Positions 1 through 11,269 are shown, counted from the stretch's first letter. The stretch is 64,000 bases of DNA from Burkholderia sp. (GCA_031253835.1 JAIRVP010000015.1:124001-188000); one strand, 5' to 3'. Program-made: numbers and translations. The notes: generated by a model from the letters alone, not told the origin.

Positions 1-2
1 TG

Positions 3-1861
<1,859 letters not shown>

Positions 1862-1862
1862 G

Positions 1863-3173
1863 ATGGGGATTCATGTCATCAAGATGCCGGATATCGGCGA
1901 AGGGATCGCCGAGGTCGAGCTGGTGGCCTGGCACGTGGAAGTCGGGCAGGTAATCAAGGAAGACCAGCCGCTCGCCGACGTGATGACCGACAAGGCGGCG
2001 GTCGAGATTCCGTCGCCGGTGACGGGCAAGGTGATCGAGCTGGGTGGCCGGATCGGCGAGATGATGGCGGTCGGCAGCGAGCTGATTCGCCTCGAAGTCG
2101 AAGGCAGCGGCAACCTGAAGGCCGGCGCACCGGTGCGCGAAACAAAGGTAGAAACCGCACCGGTCGCGGCGGCGCCGTCGAAGCCGGCGGCCGACGTGCC
2201 GGCCGAACCGCCAGCACGGCCGGCGGCGAGTCATGCGCCGTCGAAGCCGCGTCGCGAGGAACCCGCGACGCAGCCGCGCGCGGCGCTCGCGCCGGGCGAA
2301 CGGCCGCTCGCGTCGCCGGCCGTGCGTCAGCGCGCGTGGGACATGGGCATCGAGCTGCGCTACGTGCGCGGCACCGGTGAAGCAGGGCGGATCCTGCATG
2401 CGGACCTCGATGCGTATGCGGGCACGGGGGGCGGCGCGGCGCGACCGTCGAATGCACACGGCTACGCCGAGCGCAACGACGAAACCGAAGTGCCGGTGAT
2501 CGGCTTGCGGCGTGCGATCGCGCGCAAGATGCAGGAAGCGAAGCGCCGCATTCCGCACTTCAGCTACGTCGAGGAAATCGACGTCACCGAGCTCGAATCG
2601 TTGCGCACGGAGCTGAACCGCCGCCACGGCGAGACGCGCGGCAAGCTCACGCCGCTGCCGTTGCTGATCCGCGCGATGGTGATCGCGTTGCGCGATTTCC
2701 CGCAGATCAATGCGCGTTTCGACGACGAGGCGGGTGTCGTCACGCGTTACGGCGCGGTGCACATGGGCGTCGCGACGCAGACGGACGGCGGCCTCACGGT
2801 GCCCGTGCTGCGTCATGCCGAAGCACGCGACGTGTGGTCGATCTCGGCGGAAATCGCGCGGCTTGCCGATGCGGTGCGCGCGAACCGTGCGCAGCGCGAC
2901 GAGCTGAGCGGTTCGACGATCACGATCTCGAGCCTCGGTGCGCTCGGCGGCATCGTGTCGACACCGGTGATCAATCATCCGGAAGTCGGCATCGTCGGCG
3001 TGAACCGGATCGTCGAGCGCCCGATGATCCGCGACGGCGCGGTTGTCGCGCGCAAGATGATGAACCTGTCGTCGTCGTTCGATCATCGCGTCGTCGACGG
3101 CGCGGATGCGGCCGAATTCATCCAGGCCGTGCGCGCGGTGCTCGAACGCCCGGCACTGCTGTTCGTGGAGTGA
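1863..3173 (+). CDS. bkdB: Dihydrolipoamide acyltransferase, E2 of branched-chain oxoacid dehydrogenase
   Basis: The E2 core transfers the branched acyl group from E1 to CoA. Domains in order: one lipoyl domain at about residues 1-80 with the lipoylated lysine at Lys44 (motif TDKAA); an Ala/Pro-rich linker; the E3-binding domain at about 145-180 ([13 protein letters not shown]); and the catalytic 2-oxoacid acyltransferase domain to the end. The C-terminal active-site motif HRVVDG is present with His408 and Asp412. At 436 residues with one lipoyl domain it matches bacterial Bkd E2. It is tightly packed between the E1 beta and E3 genes. Confidence 0.94.
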   Translation: MGIHVIKMPDIGEGIAEVELVAWHVEVGQVIKEDQPLADVMTDKAAVEIPSPVTGKVIELGGRIGEMMAVGSELIRLEVEGSGNLKAGAPVRETKVETAPVAAAPSKPAADVPAEPPARPAASHAPSKPRREEPATQPRAALAPGERPLASPAVRQRAWDMGIELRYVRGTGEAGRILHADLDAYAGTGGGAARPSNAHGYAERNDETEVPVIGLRRAIARKMQEAKRRIPHFSYVEEIDVTELESLRTELNRRHGETRGKLTPLPLLIRAMVIALRDFPQINARFDDEAGVVTRYGAVHMGVATQTDGGLTVPVLRHAEARDVWSISAEIARLADAVRANRAQRDELSGSTITISSLGALGGIVSTPVINHPEVGIVGVNRIVERPMIRDGAVVARKMMNLSSSFDHRVVDGADAAEFIQAVRAVLERPALLFVE

Positions 3174-3178
3174 GCACG

Positions 3179-4570
3179 ATGAAGAACGAACACACCACAT
3201 TGCTCGTCATCGGCGGCGGCCCGGGCGGCTACGTCGCCGCGATCCGCGCCGGTCAGCTCGGCATTCCGACCGTGCTGGTCGAGCGCGACCGGCTCGGCGG
3301 CACCTGCCTGAATATCGGCTGCATTCCGTCGAAGGCGCTGATCCACGTGGCCGATGCGTTCGAACAGGCGTGCGGTCATGCGGGCGAAGGCGCGCTCGGG
3401 ATCCGCGTGCGCACGCCCGAGATCGACATTGGGAAAAGCGTCGCGTGGAAGGACGGCATCGTCGACCGGCTGACGCGCGGCGTCGGCGCGCTGCTCAAGA
3501 AGAACGGCGTGCGCGTGCTGCATGGCGACGCACACGTGGTCGACGGCAAGACTGTCGACGTCGTCACCGGCGGGCACTCGGTGCGGATCAGTTGCGAACA
3601 CCTGTTGCTCGCGACCGGTTCCGAGCCGGTCGAGTTGCCGACGATGCCGTTCGGCGGGCATGTCGTGTCGTCGACCGAGGCATTGTCGCCCGCGACGCTG
3701 CCGAAGCGGCTGGTCGTCGTCGGGGCCGGGTATATCGGGCTCGAACTCGGGACCGTCTATCGCAAGCTCGGTGTCGACGTCAGCATCGTCGAAGCGGCCG
3801 AGCGTGTGCTGCCTGCGTACGATGCCGAACTCGGGCGGCCGGTGGCCGATTCGCTCGCGCGGCTCGGCGTCCGGCTGTGGCTCGGCCACAAGGTGCTAGG
3901 GCTGGCGGAGAAGGGCGCGGTGCGCGTGCAGGCCGCCGACGGCGCCGAGCAGACGCTGCCGGCCGATCGCGTGCTGGTGGCCGTCGGCCGCCGGCCGCGC
4001 GTCGACGGTTTCGGGCTCGAGACGCTGCAGCTCGATCGCAACGGCCGCGCGCTGCAAATCGACGACGAATGCCGGACGTCGATGCGCAACGTATGGGCGA
4101 TCGGCGACGTCGCGGGCGAGCCGATGCTCGCGCATCGCGCGATGGCGCAAGGCGAGATGGTCGCCGAGCTGATCGCCGGCCGGCGCCGCCAGTTCGTGCC
4201 GGCGTCGATTCCGGCCGTGTGCTTCACCGATCCCGAGATCGTGACGGCCGGCTGGTCGCCGGACGATGCGCATGCGGCCGGCGTCGATTGCGTGAGCGCA
4301 TCGTTCCCGTTTGCGGCGAACGGGCGCGCGATGACGCTCCAGGCGACCGATGGCTTCGTGCGTGTCGTCGCGCGGCGCGACAACCACCTGATCGTCGGCT
4401 GGCAGGCCGTCGGGCGCGGCGTGTCGGAACTGGCTGCGGCGTTCTCGCAGTCGCTGGAGATGGGCGCGCGGCTGGAGGACATCGGCGGCACGATCCATGC
4501 GCACCCGACGCTCGGCGAGGCGCTGCAGGAAGCGGCGTTGCGGGCGCTCGGGCATGCGTTGCATATCTGA
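3179..4570 (+). CDS. lpdV: Dihydrolipoyl dehydrogenase, E3 of branched-chain oxoacid dehydrogenase
   Basis: This FAD-dependent E3 reoxidises the lipoyl arm of E2 with NAD+. The N-terminal FAD site GGGPGGY is at about residues 12-18, and the redox-active disulfide motif CLNIGC gives Cys43 and Cys48. The NAD-binding fold begins with [13 protein letters not shown], and the C-terminal dimer domain carries the catalytic HPTLGE motif (His442, Glu447). The length of 463 residues is normal. The ATG at 3179 lies five bases after the E2 stop. A hairpin just downstream ends the operon. Confidence 0.94.
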   Translation: MKNEHTTLLVIGGGPGGYVAAIRAGQLGIPTVLVERDRLGGTCLNIGCIPSKALIHVADAFEQACGHAGEGALGIRVRTPEIDIGKSVAWKDGIVDRLTRGVGALLKKNGVRVLHGDAHVVDGKTVDVVTGGHSVRISCEHLLLATGSEPVELPTMPFGGHVVSSTEALSPATLPKRLVVVGAGYIGLELGTVYRKLGVDVSIVEAAERVLPAYDAELGRPVADSLARLGVRLWLGHKVLGLAEKGAVRVQAADGAEQTLPADRVLVAVGRRPRVDGFGLETLQLDRNGRALQIDDECRTSMRNVWAIGDVAGEPMLAHRAMAQGEMVAELIAGRRRQFVPASIPAVCFTDPEIVTAGWSPDDAHAAGVDCVSASFPFAANGRAMTLQATDGFVRVVARRDNHLIVGWQAVGRGVSELAAAFSQSLEMGARLEDIGGTIHAHPTLGEALQEAALRALGHALHI

Positions 4571-4594
4571 CGTCACGCCATCCTGAAACGGAGG

Positions 4595-4626
4595 CGCCGA
4601 TGCGCAAGGCGCGCATCGGCGTCTTT
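4595..4626 (+). terminator. Hairpin terminator after the bkd operon
   Basis: A perfect 11-bp stem (CGCCGATGCGC paired with GCGCATCGGCG, loop AAGGC) begins 25 bases after the E3 stop and is followed by TCTTT. The pyrimidine tract is short, so it is a plausible rather than certain intrinsic terminator. It also separates the operon from the convergent hydrolase gene. Confidence 0.55.
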
Positions 4627-4692
4627 CCGGTCACCGTACATTCCATCGCGCATGCGCCAATCTGAAACGGCGACCCGCGCGTTCACCGCTCG

Positions 4693-5667
4693 TCACGAAA
4701 GCGCACGCGGTTCGACGCGCCGCGCCGTCACCTCACGATAGAACCCGTCGATCGCATCGACCATCTGCGACAGCCCCGGCTGTTCGAGCGGATAGTGGCC
4801 CGCGTTCTCCAGCATCGCGACCCTGACCGCCACGTGGCGAATCCGCGCGAGGAACGGCTCGCTCAGATGCAGCGGCGTCCAGCGATCCGCGGCCGGTTGC
4901 GTGAGCAGGATCGGGCACACGGTGAAATCCTCCGGCTCGACGGCCGGCCGGTACGAAATGTAGGAATCGAGAAACGCCATCGTCATCGCGTTGCCGGCCG
5001 ACGTCCGGTCGGACATCCACACCTTCAGCGCGTCGTCGCGGTTCACGAGCGCATGCATCTTGCTGGCCAGCGACATCGGGATGCGCATCGCGCGCAGCGG
5101 CGTCTTCGCGGTGAAGTGCGTCATCGGGCCGCCGACGCGGCTCATGAAGCGATTGCGCGCGGTTTCGTCGCGCACCTGCTGCAGGCGCTGGTCGAGAAAG
5201 GTCATGCCGACGATGCCGTCGACCTTTCCGTTCAGCGCCGCCACGTGATACGTCAGCATGCCGCCCGCACTGAGCCCGTACAGCACGACCGGGCGATCGT
5301 CCTTCGCGCGCTCGGCGTCGATCAGGTCGCTGCCGGCGCGTACCCAGTCGTCGTAGCGGACGAGCGCGCCGTCGGCCACCTCGGTCATCCCGTATTCGGG
5401 CATGTCGACGGCAATCGTCTCGTAGCCGCGGCGCGCGAGCTGCTCGCCGACGATCATCGACATCTGGCGCCCGTTGGTGCCGACGCCATGGAACAGGATC
5501 GCCTTCACGCGGGCCTGCGGGTTGCGGTACGTGTCGAGGTGCAGGCGGTGGCCGCGCCAGCGCCACCATTCCTCGGTCGGCTGCCGATCGTCCGCCCACT
5601 GGAACTCGGGCGGCAGGAAGGTCTGCATGGCGCGCCAGGCAGGCTGGTCGGCGTAGGTCTTGGACAT
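4693..5667 (-). CDS. Alpha/beta hydrolase, substrate unknown
   Basis: A 324-residue protein with the alpha/beta-hydrolase layout: the oxyanion-hole region LFHGVGTNGR at about residue 58, the nucleophile elbow GLSAGG with Ser133, and the C-terminal ENAGHYP with His291 as the likely catalytic histidine; an aspartate in the AADRWTP segment probably completes the triad. No signal peptide is seen, so it is likely cytoplasmic. Spontaneous lipase, esterase or peptidase activity cannot be told apart from sequence. It is divergent from the AraC-type regulator at 5802, with 134 bases between starts, which suggests control by that regulator. Confidence 0.8.
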   Translation of the reverse strand: MSKTYADQPAWRAMQTFLPPEFQWADDRQPTEEWWRWRGHRLHLDTYRNPQARVKAILFHGVGTNGRQMSMIVGEQLARRGYETIAVDMPEYGMTEVADGALVRYDDWVRAGSDLIDAERAKDDRPVVLYGLSAGGMLTYHVAALNGKVDGIVGMTFLDQRLQQVRDETARNRFMSRVGGPMTHFTAKTPLRAMRIPMSLASKMHALVNRDDALKVWMSDRTSAGNAMTMAFLDSYISYRPAVEPEDFTVCPILLTQPAADRWTPLHLSEPFLARIRHVAVRVAMLENAGHYPLEQPGLSQMVDAIDGFYREVTARRVEPRALS

Positions 5668-5801
5668 GGCGGGCTCCGGTTGATCGAGCGACAGCGCGGG
5701 TGGCGATGGATCCCATCTTGATTGTCCGGCCGCTCGCCGGCCATGCTGCGGCAGGCCAACCGCTTTAGAATCTAGGCCAACCCCACGTCGCGAGGCGTCT
5801 G

Positions 5802-6827
5802 ATGAATGTCTGGAACTTTGCCCGCAGCCCGGCTTCCGTCCTGCTGATGATCGAATTCGGGCGGGACCGGAAGATTGCGCCGCCGGCGTTGCTCAAGGGC
5901 TCGCAGCTCACGCTGAAGCAGCTCGCCGACCCGGATTTCACGGTGCTGGCCGCGCAGGAGCTGGCCGTCGCATCGAATCTGCTTGACCTGACGGCCGGCG
6001 AGGCCGGCATCGGCCTGAAGGTCGGCCTGTCGTACCAGCTGTCGGCGTACGGGCTGCTCGGTTACGGGCTGCTGAGCAGCGCGACGGGCATGGACGCGGT
6101 CGCGCTCGCCGGCCGCTACCTGGCACTGACCTATACGTTCGTCGGGATGACGTTTCGCCGCGTCGGGCCGCACGACGCGATCCGGTTCGACGCATCGCCG
6201 GAGCTCGCCGCGAACGTGCAGCGCTTCTTCGTCGAACGTGCGATGGGGGCGACGTGCCGCGTGCTGCGCGACGTGATCGGCAGCGGGTTCGAACTCGCGA
6301 CGTTCGATCTTGCGTGCGACGCCGACGCCGGTACTGACGCAAAACAGACGGTGCTCGGCGCGAAGATCCGGCACGGCCAGCCTGCCGATACGCTCACGTT
6401 CGAGCATGCGCATCTCGAGCGGCCGTTGCCGCAGGCGAATGCCGCGACCGCGGCGATGTGCGAGCGCATGTGCGCCGAACTGATGACCCGCCGGCGCACG
6501 CGCGTCGACCTCGTGTCGTTCCTGAACGAGTACCTGGCCACGCGCCCGTTCGACCGGCCGCCGCAGTTGAAGGACATCGCGACGCTGCTCAACACGAGCG
6601 AGCGCACGTTGAAGCGCCGGCTGCAGGAAGAGGGCGCGTGCTTCCGCGACATCTCGAATGCGGTGCGCAAGGCGCGTGCGCAGGCGCTGATCGCCGAAGG
6701 CCGGCTGTCGATCAAGGAGATTGCGGAGGAACTGGGCTTCAGCGACATGTCGTCGTTCTCGCAGGCGTACAAGCGCTGGACGGGTGTTGCGCCGAGCGTG
6801 TCGCGACAGGGCGCGGTTGCTTCGTAG
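5802..6827 (+). CDS. AraC-family transcriptional regulator (arabinose-binding-domain type)
   Basis: A 341-residue regulator with an N-terminal ligand-binding region of the type found in OruR/ArgR-like AraC proteins (residues about 15-200) and a C-terminal AraC double helix-turn-helix at about 245-335. The second recognition region reads IAEELGFSDMSSFSQAYKRWTG, shortened here to its hallmark GFSDMSSFSQAYKRW. It is divergent from the hydrolase at 4693, the most likely target. The inducer is unknown. Confidence 0.88.
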   Translation: MNVWNFARSPASVLLMIEFGRDRKIAPPALLKGSQLTLKQLADPDFTVLAAQELAVASNLLDLTAGEAGIGLKVGLSYQLSAYGLLGYGLLSSATGMDAVALAGRYLALTYTFVGMTFRRVGPHDAIRFDASPELAANVQRFFVERAMGATCRVLRDVIGSGFELATFDLACDADAGTDAKQTVLGAKIRHGQPADTLTFEHAHLERPLPQANAATAAMCERMCAELMTRRRTRVDLVSFLNEYLATRPFDRPPQLKDIATLLNTSERTLKRRLQEEGACFRDISNAVRKARAQALIAEGRLSIKEIAEELGFSDMSSFSQAYKRWTGVAPSVSRQGAVAS

Positions 6828-7130
6828 CATGAATTCGCTTGCGTGCACGGTCTGCATTGTTTGGCGTGCGAAAGGCGAAAGAATGGATGTTTCGAGAGAT
6901 AGGGCGCGATAAAGATAGCGAAAAACATGGAAAGGTGCGGTGAATGGAGGCGCGGGCGCTCCTTGGGGGCAACCCCCATCGGCTCATTCGAGATATGTAA
7001 TGAGGGCTGTCTGTAATTTTTCGAGATGCAGGAGGGTTGTCGGCGCGAGGTCGGCCGACGATCATGTCGATAGCCGGAAACCGGGCCGCATCGGGCCCGC
7101 CAACGCAGGCTTCACACGGAAGAACCGGAT
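6828..7130. other. Intergenic stretch without a recognised gene
   Basis: About 300 bases lie between the AraC gene and the Rossmann-fold gene. The middle part (about 6880-7030) is AT-richer than the surrounding genes and probably holds promoter elements for the downstream gene. A small hairpin TGGGGG-CAA-CCCCCA lies at 6964-6978. No convincing coding sequence or RNA gene is seen. Confidence 0.5.
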
Positions 7131-7760
7131 ATGAAACTGCTGCTCGTCGGCGCGACCGGACTCGTCGGGCGCCATGTCCTCGAAGTTGCGCTCGCCGATT
7201 CGCGGGTCGACCAGGTGGTCGTCCTCGCGCGCCGGCCGCTGTCGCCGCATCCGAAGATGCGCGCGCTGGAGGTCGATTTCGACCAGCTGCCCGACGCGGC
7301 CGACGGGTGGCAGGCCGATGCGGTCATTTGCACGCTTGGCACGACGATGCGGGCCGCCGGCTCGCAGGCGGCCTTCCGGCGCGTCGACCACGACTATCCG
7401 CTGGCGGTCGCGCGGCTCGCGCACCGGCACGGCACGCCGACCTACGTGCTGAATTCCGCCCTGGGCGCGGATGCCGCGTCGCGCATCTTCTACAACCGCG
7501 TGAAGGGCGAGGTCGAGCAGGCGCTGGCGGGCGTCGGGTTTGCGTCGCTCACCTATGTGCGGCCGGGCCTGATCGGCGGCAGCCGTGACGAATTCAGGTT
7601 CGGCGAGCGGCTGTTCGTGTTCGCGTTGAACGCTGTCGGGCCGGTGCTGCCGGCGAAGTGGCGCGTGAATCCCGCGTCGCGGATCGCACGCGCGCTGGTC
7701 GATGCCGCGATCGACGCGCGGCCGGGCGTGCACGTCGTCGCGTCGGACCGGCTCGTCTGA
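7131..7760 (+). CDS. NAD(P)-binding Rossmann-fold protein (atypical SDR)
   Basis: A 209-residue protein of the short atypical SDR kind related to human HTATIP2/TIP30 and bacterial nucleoside-diphosphate-sugar epimerase-like proteins. The dinucleotide-binding loop GATGLVGRHV is at residues 7-16, followed by an acidic/arginine segment (LARRPL) and later a YNRVKGEVE segment that supplies the Tyr-x-x-x-Lys pair usual in SDRs. No signal peptide or membrane segment is seen. It is probably transcribed alone and is convergent with the LysR gene at 7788. The reaction is unknown. Confidence 0.8.
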   Translation: MKLLLVGATGLVGRHVLEVALADSRVDQVVVLARRPLSPHPKMRALEVDFDQLPDAADGWQADAVICTLGTTMRAAGSQAAFRRVDHDYPLAVARLAHRHGTPTYVLNSALGADAASRIFYNRVKGEVEQALAGVGFASLTYVRPGLIGGSRDEFRFGERLFVFALNAVGPVLPAKWRVNPASRIARALVDAAIDARPGVHVVASDRLV

Positions 7761-7787
7761 CGCGCAGCGGCGCGCTCGTCTGCCCGG

Positions 7788-8705
7788 CTAATCGCCTGCC
7801 AACCCGTCGAGCCCGCCGAACTGTTCGGCGAGCGCGGCGGTGAACGCATCCAGCGCTTCGCTGCCGTCGCAGTTCCTCGGCGTCGCGAGCTGGAATTCGA
7901 CCGTATGGCTCAGCTTGCTGGCGAGCAGCCTGCGCATCTTCCCGGCGGCGATCCACGGCGCCGCGACGTGGTCGGGCAGGAAGCCGACATGCGCGCCGGA
8001 CAGGATGAAGATCACGTCGGCATCGACGTTTTCGGAGAACGCGGTCGGCTGCGCGTTGCGCAACGCCGCCCCCGACGTATTCGTCTTGTAGAGCCGCGCG
8101 ACGTTGCTCGTGCGTGCGATGTCGTTCACTGAGACGTTTTTTTTCGCAAACAGCGGATGGCGCGCGCCGCAATGCAGCGACTGCTGTTCGACGAACAGCG
8201 GCGCGTAGTGCAGGCCGGCCTGGTGGCCGGAGAAATAGCCGATCGCGAGTTGCAGTTCGCCTTTCAGCAGCCTGCGCTCCAGTTCGTCGGGCGGGATCGC
8301 GATCATCTCGATCAGCACGTCCGGCGCCTGTTCGCGAAAACGGCCGACGGCCGCCGCGATCGATTCGACGACGTCGGGCGCGAGCCGCTCGGACAAACCG
8401 ATGCGCAACTCGCCGAGTAACGTGCCCGACACGTGCTGCGTGTCGCGCGTGAACACGTCCATCGCGTGCAGGAGCCGCCGCGTCGACTGCAGTACGCGCT
8501 CGCCTTTCGGCGTCAGCCGGAACCCGCTCTTGCCGCGGTCGCACAGCCGGAACCCGAGCCGCGTCTCGAGCTTGGCCATTTGCGTGCTGATGGTCGATGG
8601 CGCCATGCCGAGCGTGCCCTGCGCGGCGCTGAAGCCGCCGCATTCGACGATCGTCAGGAACAGCCGCAGCAACTGCACATCCATGTCTCGAAGTCGGGTC
8701 AGCAT
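7788..8705 (-). CDS. LysR-family transcriptional regulator (divergent from agmatinase)
   Basis: The N-terminal winged helix-turn-helix (LRLFLTIVECGGFSAAQ, then STISTQMAKLE) is followed by a LysR substrate-binding domain to residue about 295. The ATG at 8705 gives 305 residues; an ATG at 8684 would start directly at the conserved DVQLLRLF segment and is the better family match, though neither has a strong ribosome-binding site. The gene diverges from the agmatinase gene at 8834, so control of arginine or agmatine use is the natural inference. Confidence 0.88.
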   Translation of the reverse strand: MLTRLRDMDVQLLRLFLTIVECGGFSAAQGTLGMAPSTISTQMAKLETRLGFRLCDRGKSGFRLTPKGERVLQSTRRLLHAMDVFTRDTQHVSGTLLGELRIGLSERLAPDVVESIAAAVGRFREQAPDVLIEMIAIPPDELERRLLKGELQLAIGYFSGHQAGLHYAPLFVEQQSLHCGARHPLFAKKNVSVNDIARTSNVARLYKTNTSGAALRNAQPTAFSENVDADVIFILSGAHVGFLPDHVAAPWIAAGKMRRLLASKLSHTVEFQLATPRNCDGSEALDAFTAALAEQFGGLDGLAGD

Positions 8706-8833
8706 GGCGATACATCGCGTTTCGTGAAGTCGGCTTATGTTAGTTCATATTTTTCGTTGGATGCCGCGGCGGCAGAATCGGGCACGAGGTCGCCAGCCGC
8801 GCGGCCGTGTTCCCTTCAGACAGGAATCCGACG

Positions 8834-9802
8834 ATGAGCCAGAACGATTTCGCGTTCACGCGCGACAGCCTCTACGGCACGCAGGCCGAGCCGACCTTCG
8901 CGGGCGCGACGAGCTTCATGCGCCGGCGCTTCAGCCGCGATCTCGACGGCGTCGACCTCGCGATCACCGGCGTGCCGTTCGATTCCGCCGCATCGCACCG
9001 GCCCGGCACGCGCTTCGGCCCGCGCGGGTTGCGGATCGCGTCGACGGGTATCGCGTGGGAGCGCCCGTGGCCGTGGTCGTTCGATCCGTTCGACGTGCTG
9101 GCTGCGGTCGATTACGGCGATTGCGCGTTCGATCTCGGGCAGCCCGAATCGGTGCCGGGAGTCATCGAGCGGCATGCCGATGCGATCCTCGCGCGCGGCT
9201 GCGCGATGCTGACGCTCGGCGGCGATCACTTCATCACGTATCCGTTGCTGAAGGCGCATGCGAAGGTGCACGGGCCGCTGTCGCTCGTGCATTTCGATGC
9301 GCACACCGACACGTGGCCCGACCGCGACGTGAAGCGCATCGATCACGGGACGATGTTCTATCACGCGGCGCGGGAAGGGTGGGTCGTGCCGGAGCGCTCG
9401 GCGCAGATCGGCATCCGGACGACCAACGACGAGCCGATGGGATTCGACATCCAGGATGCGCGCCGGGTGCACGCGTCGACGCCGGCCGCAGTCGCCGCGC
9501 GGATTCGCGAGCGCGTCGGCGATCATCCTGTGTACCTCACGTTCGACATCGACTGTCTCGATCCGGCGTTCGCGCCGGGCACCGGTACGCCGGTGTCGGG
9601 CGGGCTGTCGAGCCACCAGGCGTTCGAGATCCTGCGTCACCTGGAAGGCATCAACCTGGTCGGCATGGATGTGGTCGAGGTGTCGCCGCCGTATGATCAC
9701 GCCGAAATCACGTCGCTGGCCGGCGCGACGATCGCGCTGGAACTGATCTGCCTGCATGCGTCGCGCCGGCGGCAGACAAGGGGCAAATCGATCGATGGAT
9801 GA
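8834..9802 (+). CDS. speB: Agmatinase / ureohydrolase
   Basis: Agmatinase hydrolyses agmatine to putrescine and urea; related ureohydrolases act on other guanidino compounds. All binuclear manganese ligands of the arginase fold are present: GGDH with His132, DAHTD with Asp155, His157 and Asp159, and FDIDCLDPAFAPG with Asp238 and Asp240. The ATG at 8834 gives 322 residues, the usual length; an upstream in-frame start at 8807 adds nine unconserved residues. The broken GNAT gene overlaps its last eight bases. It is divergent from the LysR gene. Guanidinobutyrase or guanidinopropionase activity cannot be excluded. Confidence 0.87.
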   Translation: MSQNDFAFTRDSLYGTQAEPTFAGATSFMRRRFSRDLDGVDLAITGVPFDSAASHRPGTRFGPRGLRIASTGIAWERPWPWSFDPFDVLAAVDYGDCAFDLGQPESVPGVIERHADAILARGCAMLTLGGDHFITYPLLKAHAKVHGPLSLVHFDAHTDTWPDRDVKRIDHGTMFYHAAREGWVVPERSAQIGIRTTNDEPMGFDIQDARRVHASTPAAVAARIRERVGDHPVYLTFDIDCLDPAFAPGTGTPVSGGLSSHQAFEILRHLEGINLVGMDVVEVSPPYDHAEITSLAGATIALELICLHASRRRQTRGKSIDG

Positions 9803-10156
9803 ATTCGTCTGGCGCAAGGCCGTGCCCGGCGACGCGGCCGCGTGCATCGCACTGCGCGGCAAGACCCGCGAGAACGCGTTCACCGACGCGCAGCTGCGCG
9901 ACCTCGGCATCCCCGTCGACAGCTGGGGCGACGGGATCCGCGACGGCCTGTTCCCGGGGCATGTTTGCTGCGCGAACGCACGCATGGTCGGCTACTGCTT
10001 CGGCGACACGGCTTCACGTCGCTGTTTCCCGGCTGCTCGACCGATCCTGCATCGCGCTCGTACGGGTTCTACCGGCATCTCGGCTGGACACCGACCGGCA
10101 GGCTGGATGAAGCGGGCGATGAAATCCTGACGCTGGAGGTCGGGCTGCACGCGTGA
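9795..10156 (+). pseudogene. GNAT acetyltransferase remnant with internal deletion and frame change
   Basis: The first part (ATG 9795 to about 10010) encodes a normal GNAT beginning, MDEFVWRKAVPGDAAA, up to GYCFGDTA. The reading frame then runs into unrelated sequence, while the frame two bases on gives a normal GNAT ending from about 10007: GFTSLFPGCSTD, YGFYRHLGW, then a stop at 10156. The segment that should lie between them, about 35-40 residues carrying the acetyl-CoA pyrophosphate-binding motif A (Q/R-x-x-G-x-G/A), is absent. A short shared ACGGC at the joint is consistent with a deletion between small repeats. The product cannot bind acetyl-CoA normally. The start overlaps the end of speB. 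Confidence 0.75.
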
Positions 10157-10172
10157 CCGCATGCGTTGCCGC

Positions 10173-10197
10173 CGGATCGCGACGCTTCGGCGATCCG
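10173..10197 (+). terminator. Hairpin after the GNAT remnant
   Basis: A perfect 8-bp stem (CGGATCGC paired with GCGATCCG, nine-base loop) lies 16 bases after the GNAT stop. There is no uridine tract, so it may be a Rho-independent-like or simply mRNA-protecting structure. Confidence 0.35.
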
Positions 10198-10202
10198 TCA
10201 AA

Positions 10203-10218
10203 CTGTTTCGTCATACAA
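10203..10218 (+). promoter_or_regulatory. LexA-box-like site upstream of the SRAP gene
   Basis: The sequence CTGT-N8-ACAA matches the proteobacterial SOS box CTGT-N8-ACAG except for the last base, with TTCGTCAT in the centre. It lies 70 bases before the GTG start of an SOS-response-associated peptidase family gene, the position expected for a promoter operator. This is a sequence match only. Confidence 0.45.
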
Positions 10219-10288
10219 AGCGATAACGCTATTGCGGCACGCGCGCTGATCTACGATGGAAGCATTGCCGCCATCGCCAGCACGAACC

Positions 10289-10966
10289 GTGTGCACTCAC
10301 TACCGCGCCCCCGATGAAGACCCGGGCATCAGCGAACTGAAGATCGGCATCGGCGATCTGTATCGTCGCGACCCGTGGGCACCCGACGTGTATCCCGACT
10401 ACGCGGCGCCCGTCGCATGCGCCGACGGCGATGGTCTCGCGGTCGTGCCGGCCGTGTTCGGCTTCTGGCCGAAATTCATGCAACCCGAACGGCTCGACGA
10501 GCACGGCCGGAAGAGAAAGAAGCTCGATACGGTGAACGCGCGCACGGAAACGGTCGGCGCGTCGCGGCTCTACGGGAATGCCTGGCGCAAGGGCCAGCGC
10601 TGCCTGATTCCGGTGCGCTGGATCTGCGAGCCGTGCTACGAGACCGGCCGCAACGTGTGGCACCGGATCGGCGTCGACGGCTGGCAGCCGTACTGCGTCG
10701 CCGGTATCTGGCGCCGCTACGAAGACAGCGACGGGCGCGCCTGCGTCGGCATGACGATGCTCACGGTGAACGCCGACGCTCATCCGCTGTTCGCGCGGAT
10801 GCACCGTCCCGGCGACGAGAAGCGGGCCGTCGTGATCCTGCGCGGCGACGATTACGACGAATGGCTGCACACGCGCGACATCGAGGCCGCGCGGCGCATG
10901 CTGAACCTGTTTCCCGCCGCTGACATGACGGCCGAACCCGACCGGGCACCGCCGGCCGGCGCGTGA
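10289..10966 (+). CDS. SRAP (YedK/HMCES) family abasic-site processing protein
   Basis: SRAP proteins crosslink to abasic sites in single-stranded DNA through the N-terminal cysteine and shield them. The GTG at 10289 is chosen because it places cysteine at position 2 (MCTHYRAP), required for the activity; earlier in-frame starts would bury it. The other active-site residues are recognisable: NARTET with Asn83 and Arg85, Glu114 in WICEP, and His172 in ARMHRP. The segment before Glu114 (RCLIPVRWICEP) diverges from the common RCLVPADGFYEW form, so this is a divergent subgroup. The length of 225 residues is usual. A LexA-box-like sequence lies 70 bases upstream. Confidence 0.88.
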   Translation: MCTHYRAPDEDPGISELKIGIGDLYRRDPWAPDVYPDYAAPVACADGDGLAVVPAVFGFWPKFMQPERLDEHGRKRKKLDTVNARTETVGASRLYGNAWRKGQRCLIPVRWICEPCYETGRNVWHRIGVDGWQPYCVAGIWRRYEDSDGRACVGMTMLTVNADAHPLFARMHRPGDEKRAVVILRGDDYDEWLHTRDIEAARRMLNLFPAADMTAEPDRAPPAGA

Positions 10967-11077
10967 CCTTTCATTTTTCCGACGCCTGACGTGCGGCGGA
11001 ATGGCCCGGCCGTGCGCCGATTATTCGGACAATTTCGAAAATCGATCGATACCGGGTAATCACCGATATCTCGCAAG

Positions 11078-11089
11078 TTGTATATACAA
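11078..11089. promoter_or_regulatory. Perfect 12-bp palindrome upstream of the NCS1 permease
   Basis: TTGTATATACAA is a perfect dyad in the AT-richest part of the 303-base gap before the permease gene. Its form resembles operators of FadR-subfamily GntR regulators (GT-N-AC cores), but no GntR gene is in the window. It is 181 bases before the permease start. Confidence 0.4.
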
Positions 11090-11269
11090 GATCATCCGCT
11101 GGCAATGTCGGCACACGTCGTGCCGCTTGCGCGCCAGCGTGCAGACCGTGCGTGCGTGGCGCATGCCGGCGATCCACGGCGCCCCGCACCCGCTGAGCCG
11201 AAAGGGCGGCTCGCTGCTTGCTGTCTCTTTCAAACCATATGTGGTCCTGAGTATTTTGGAGATTGACCC

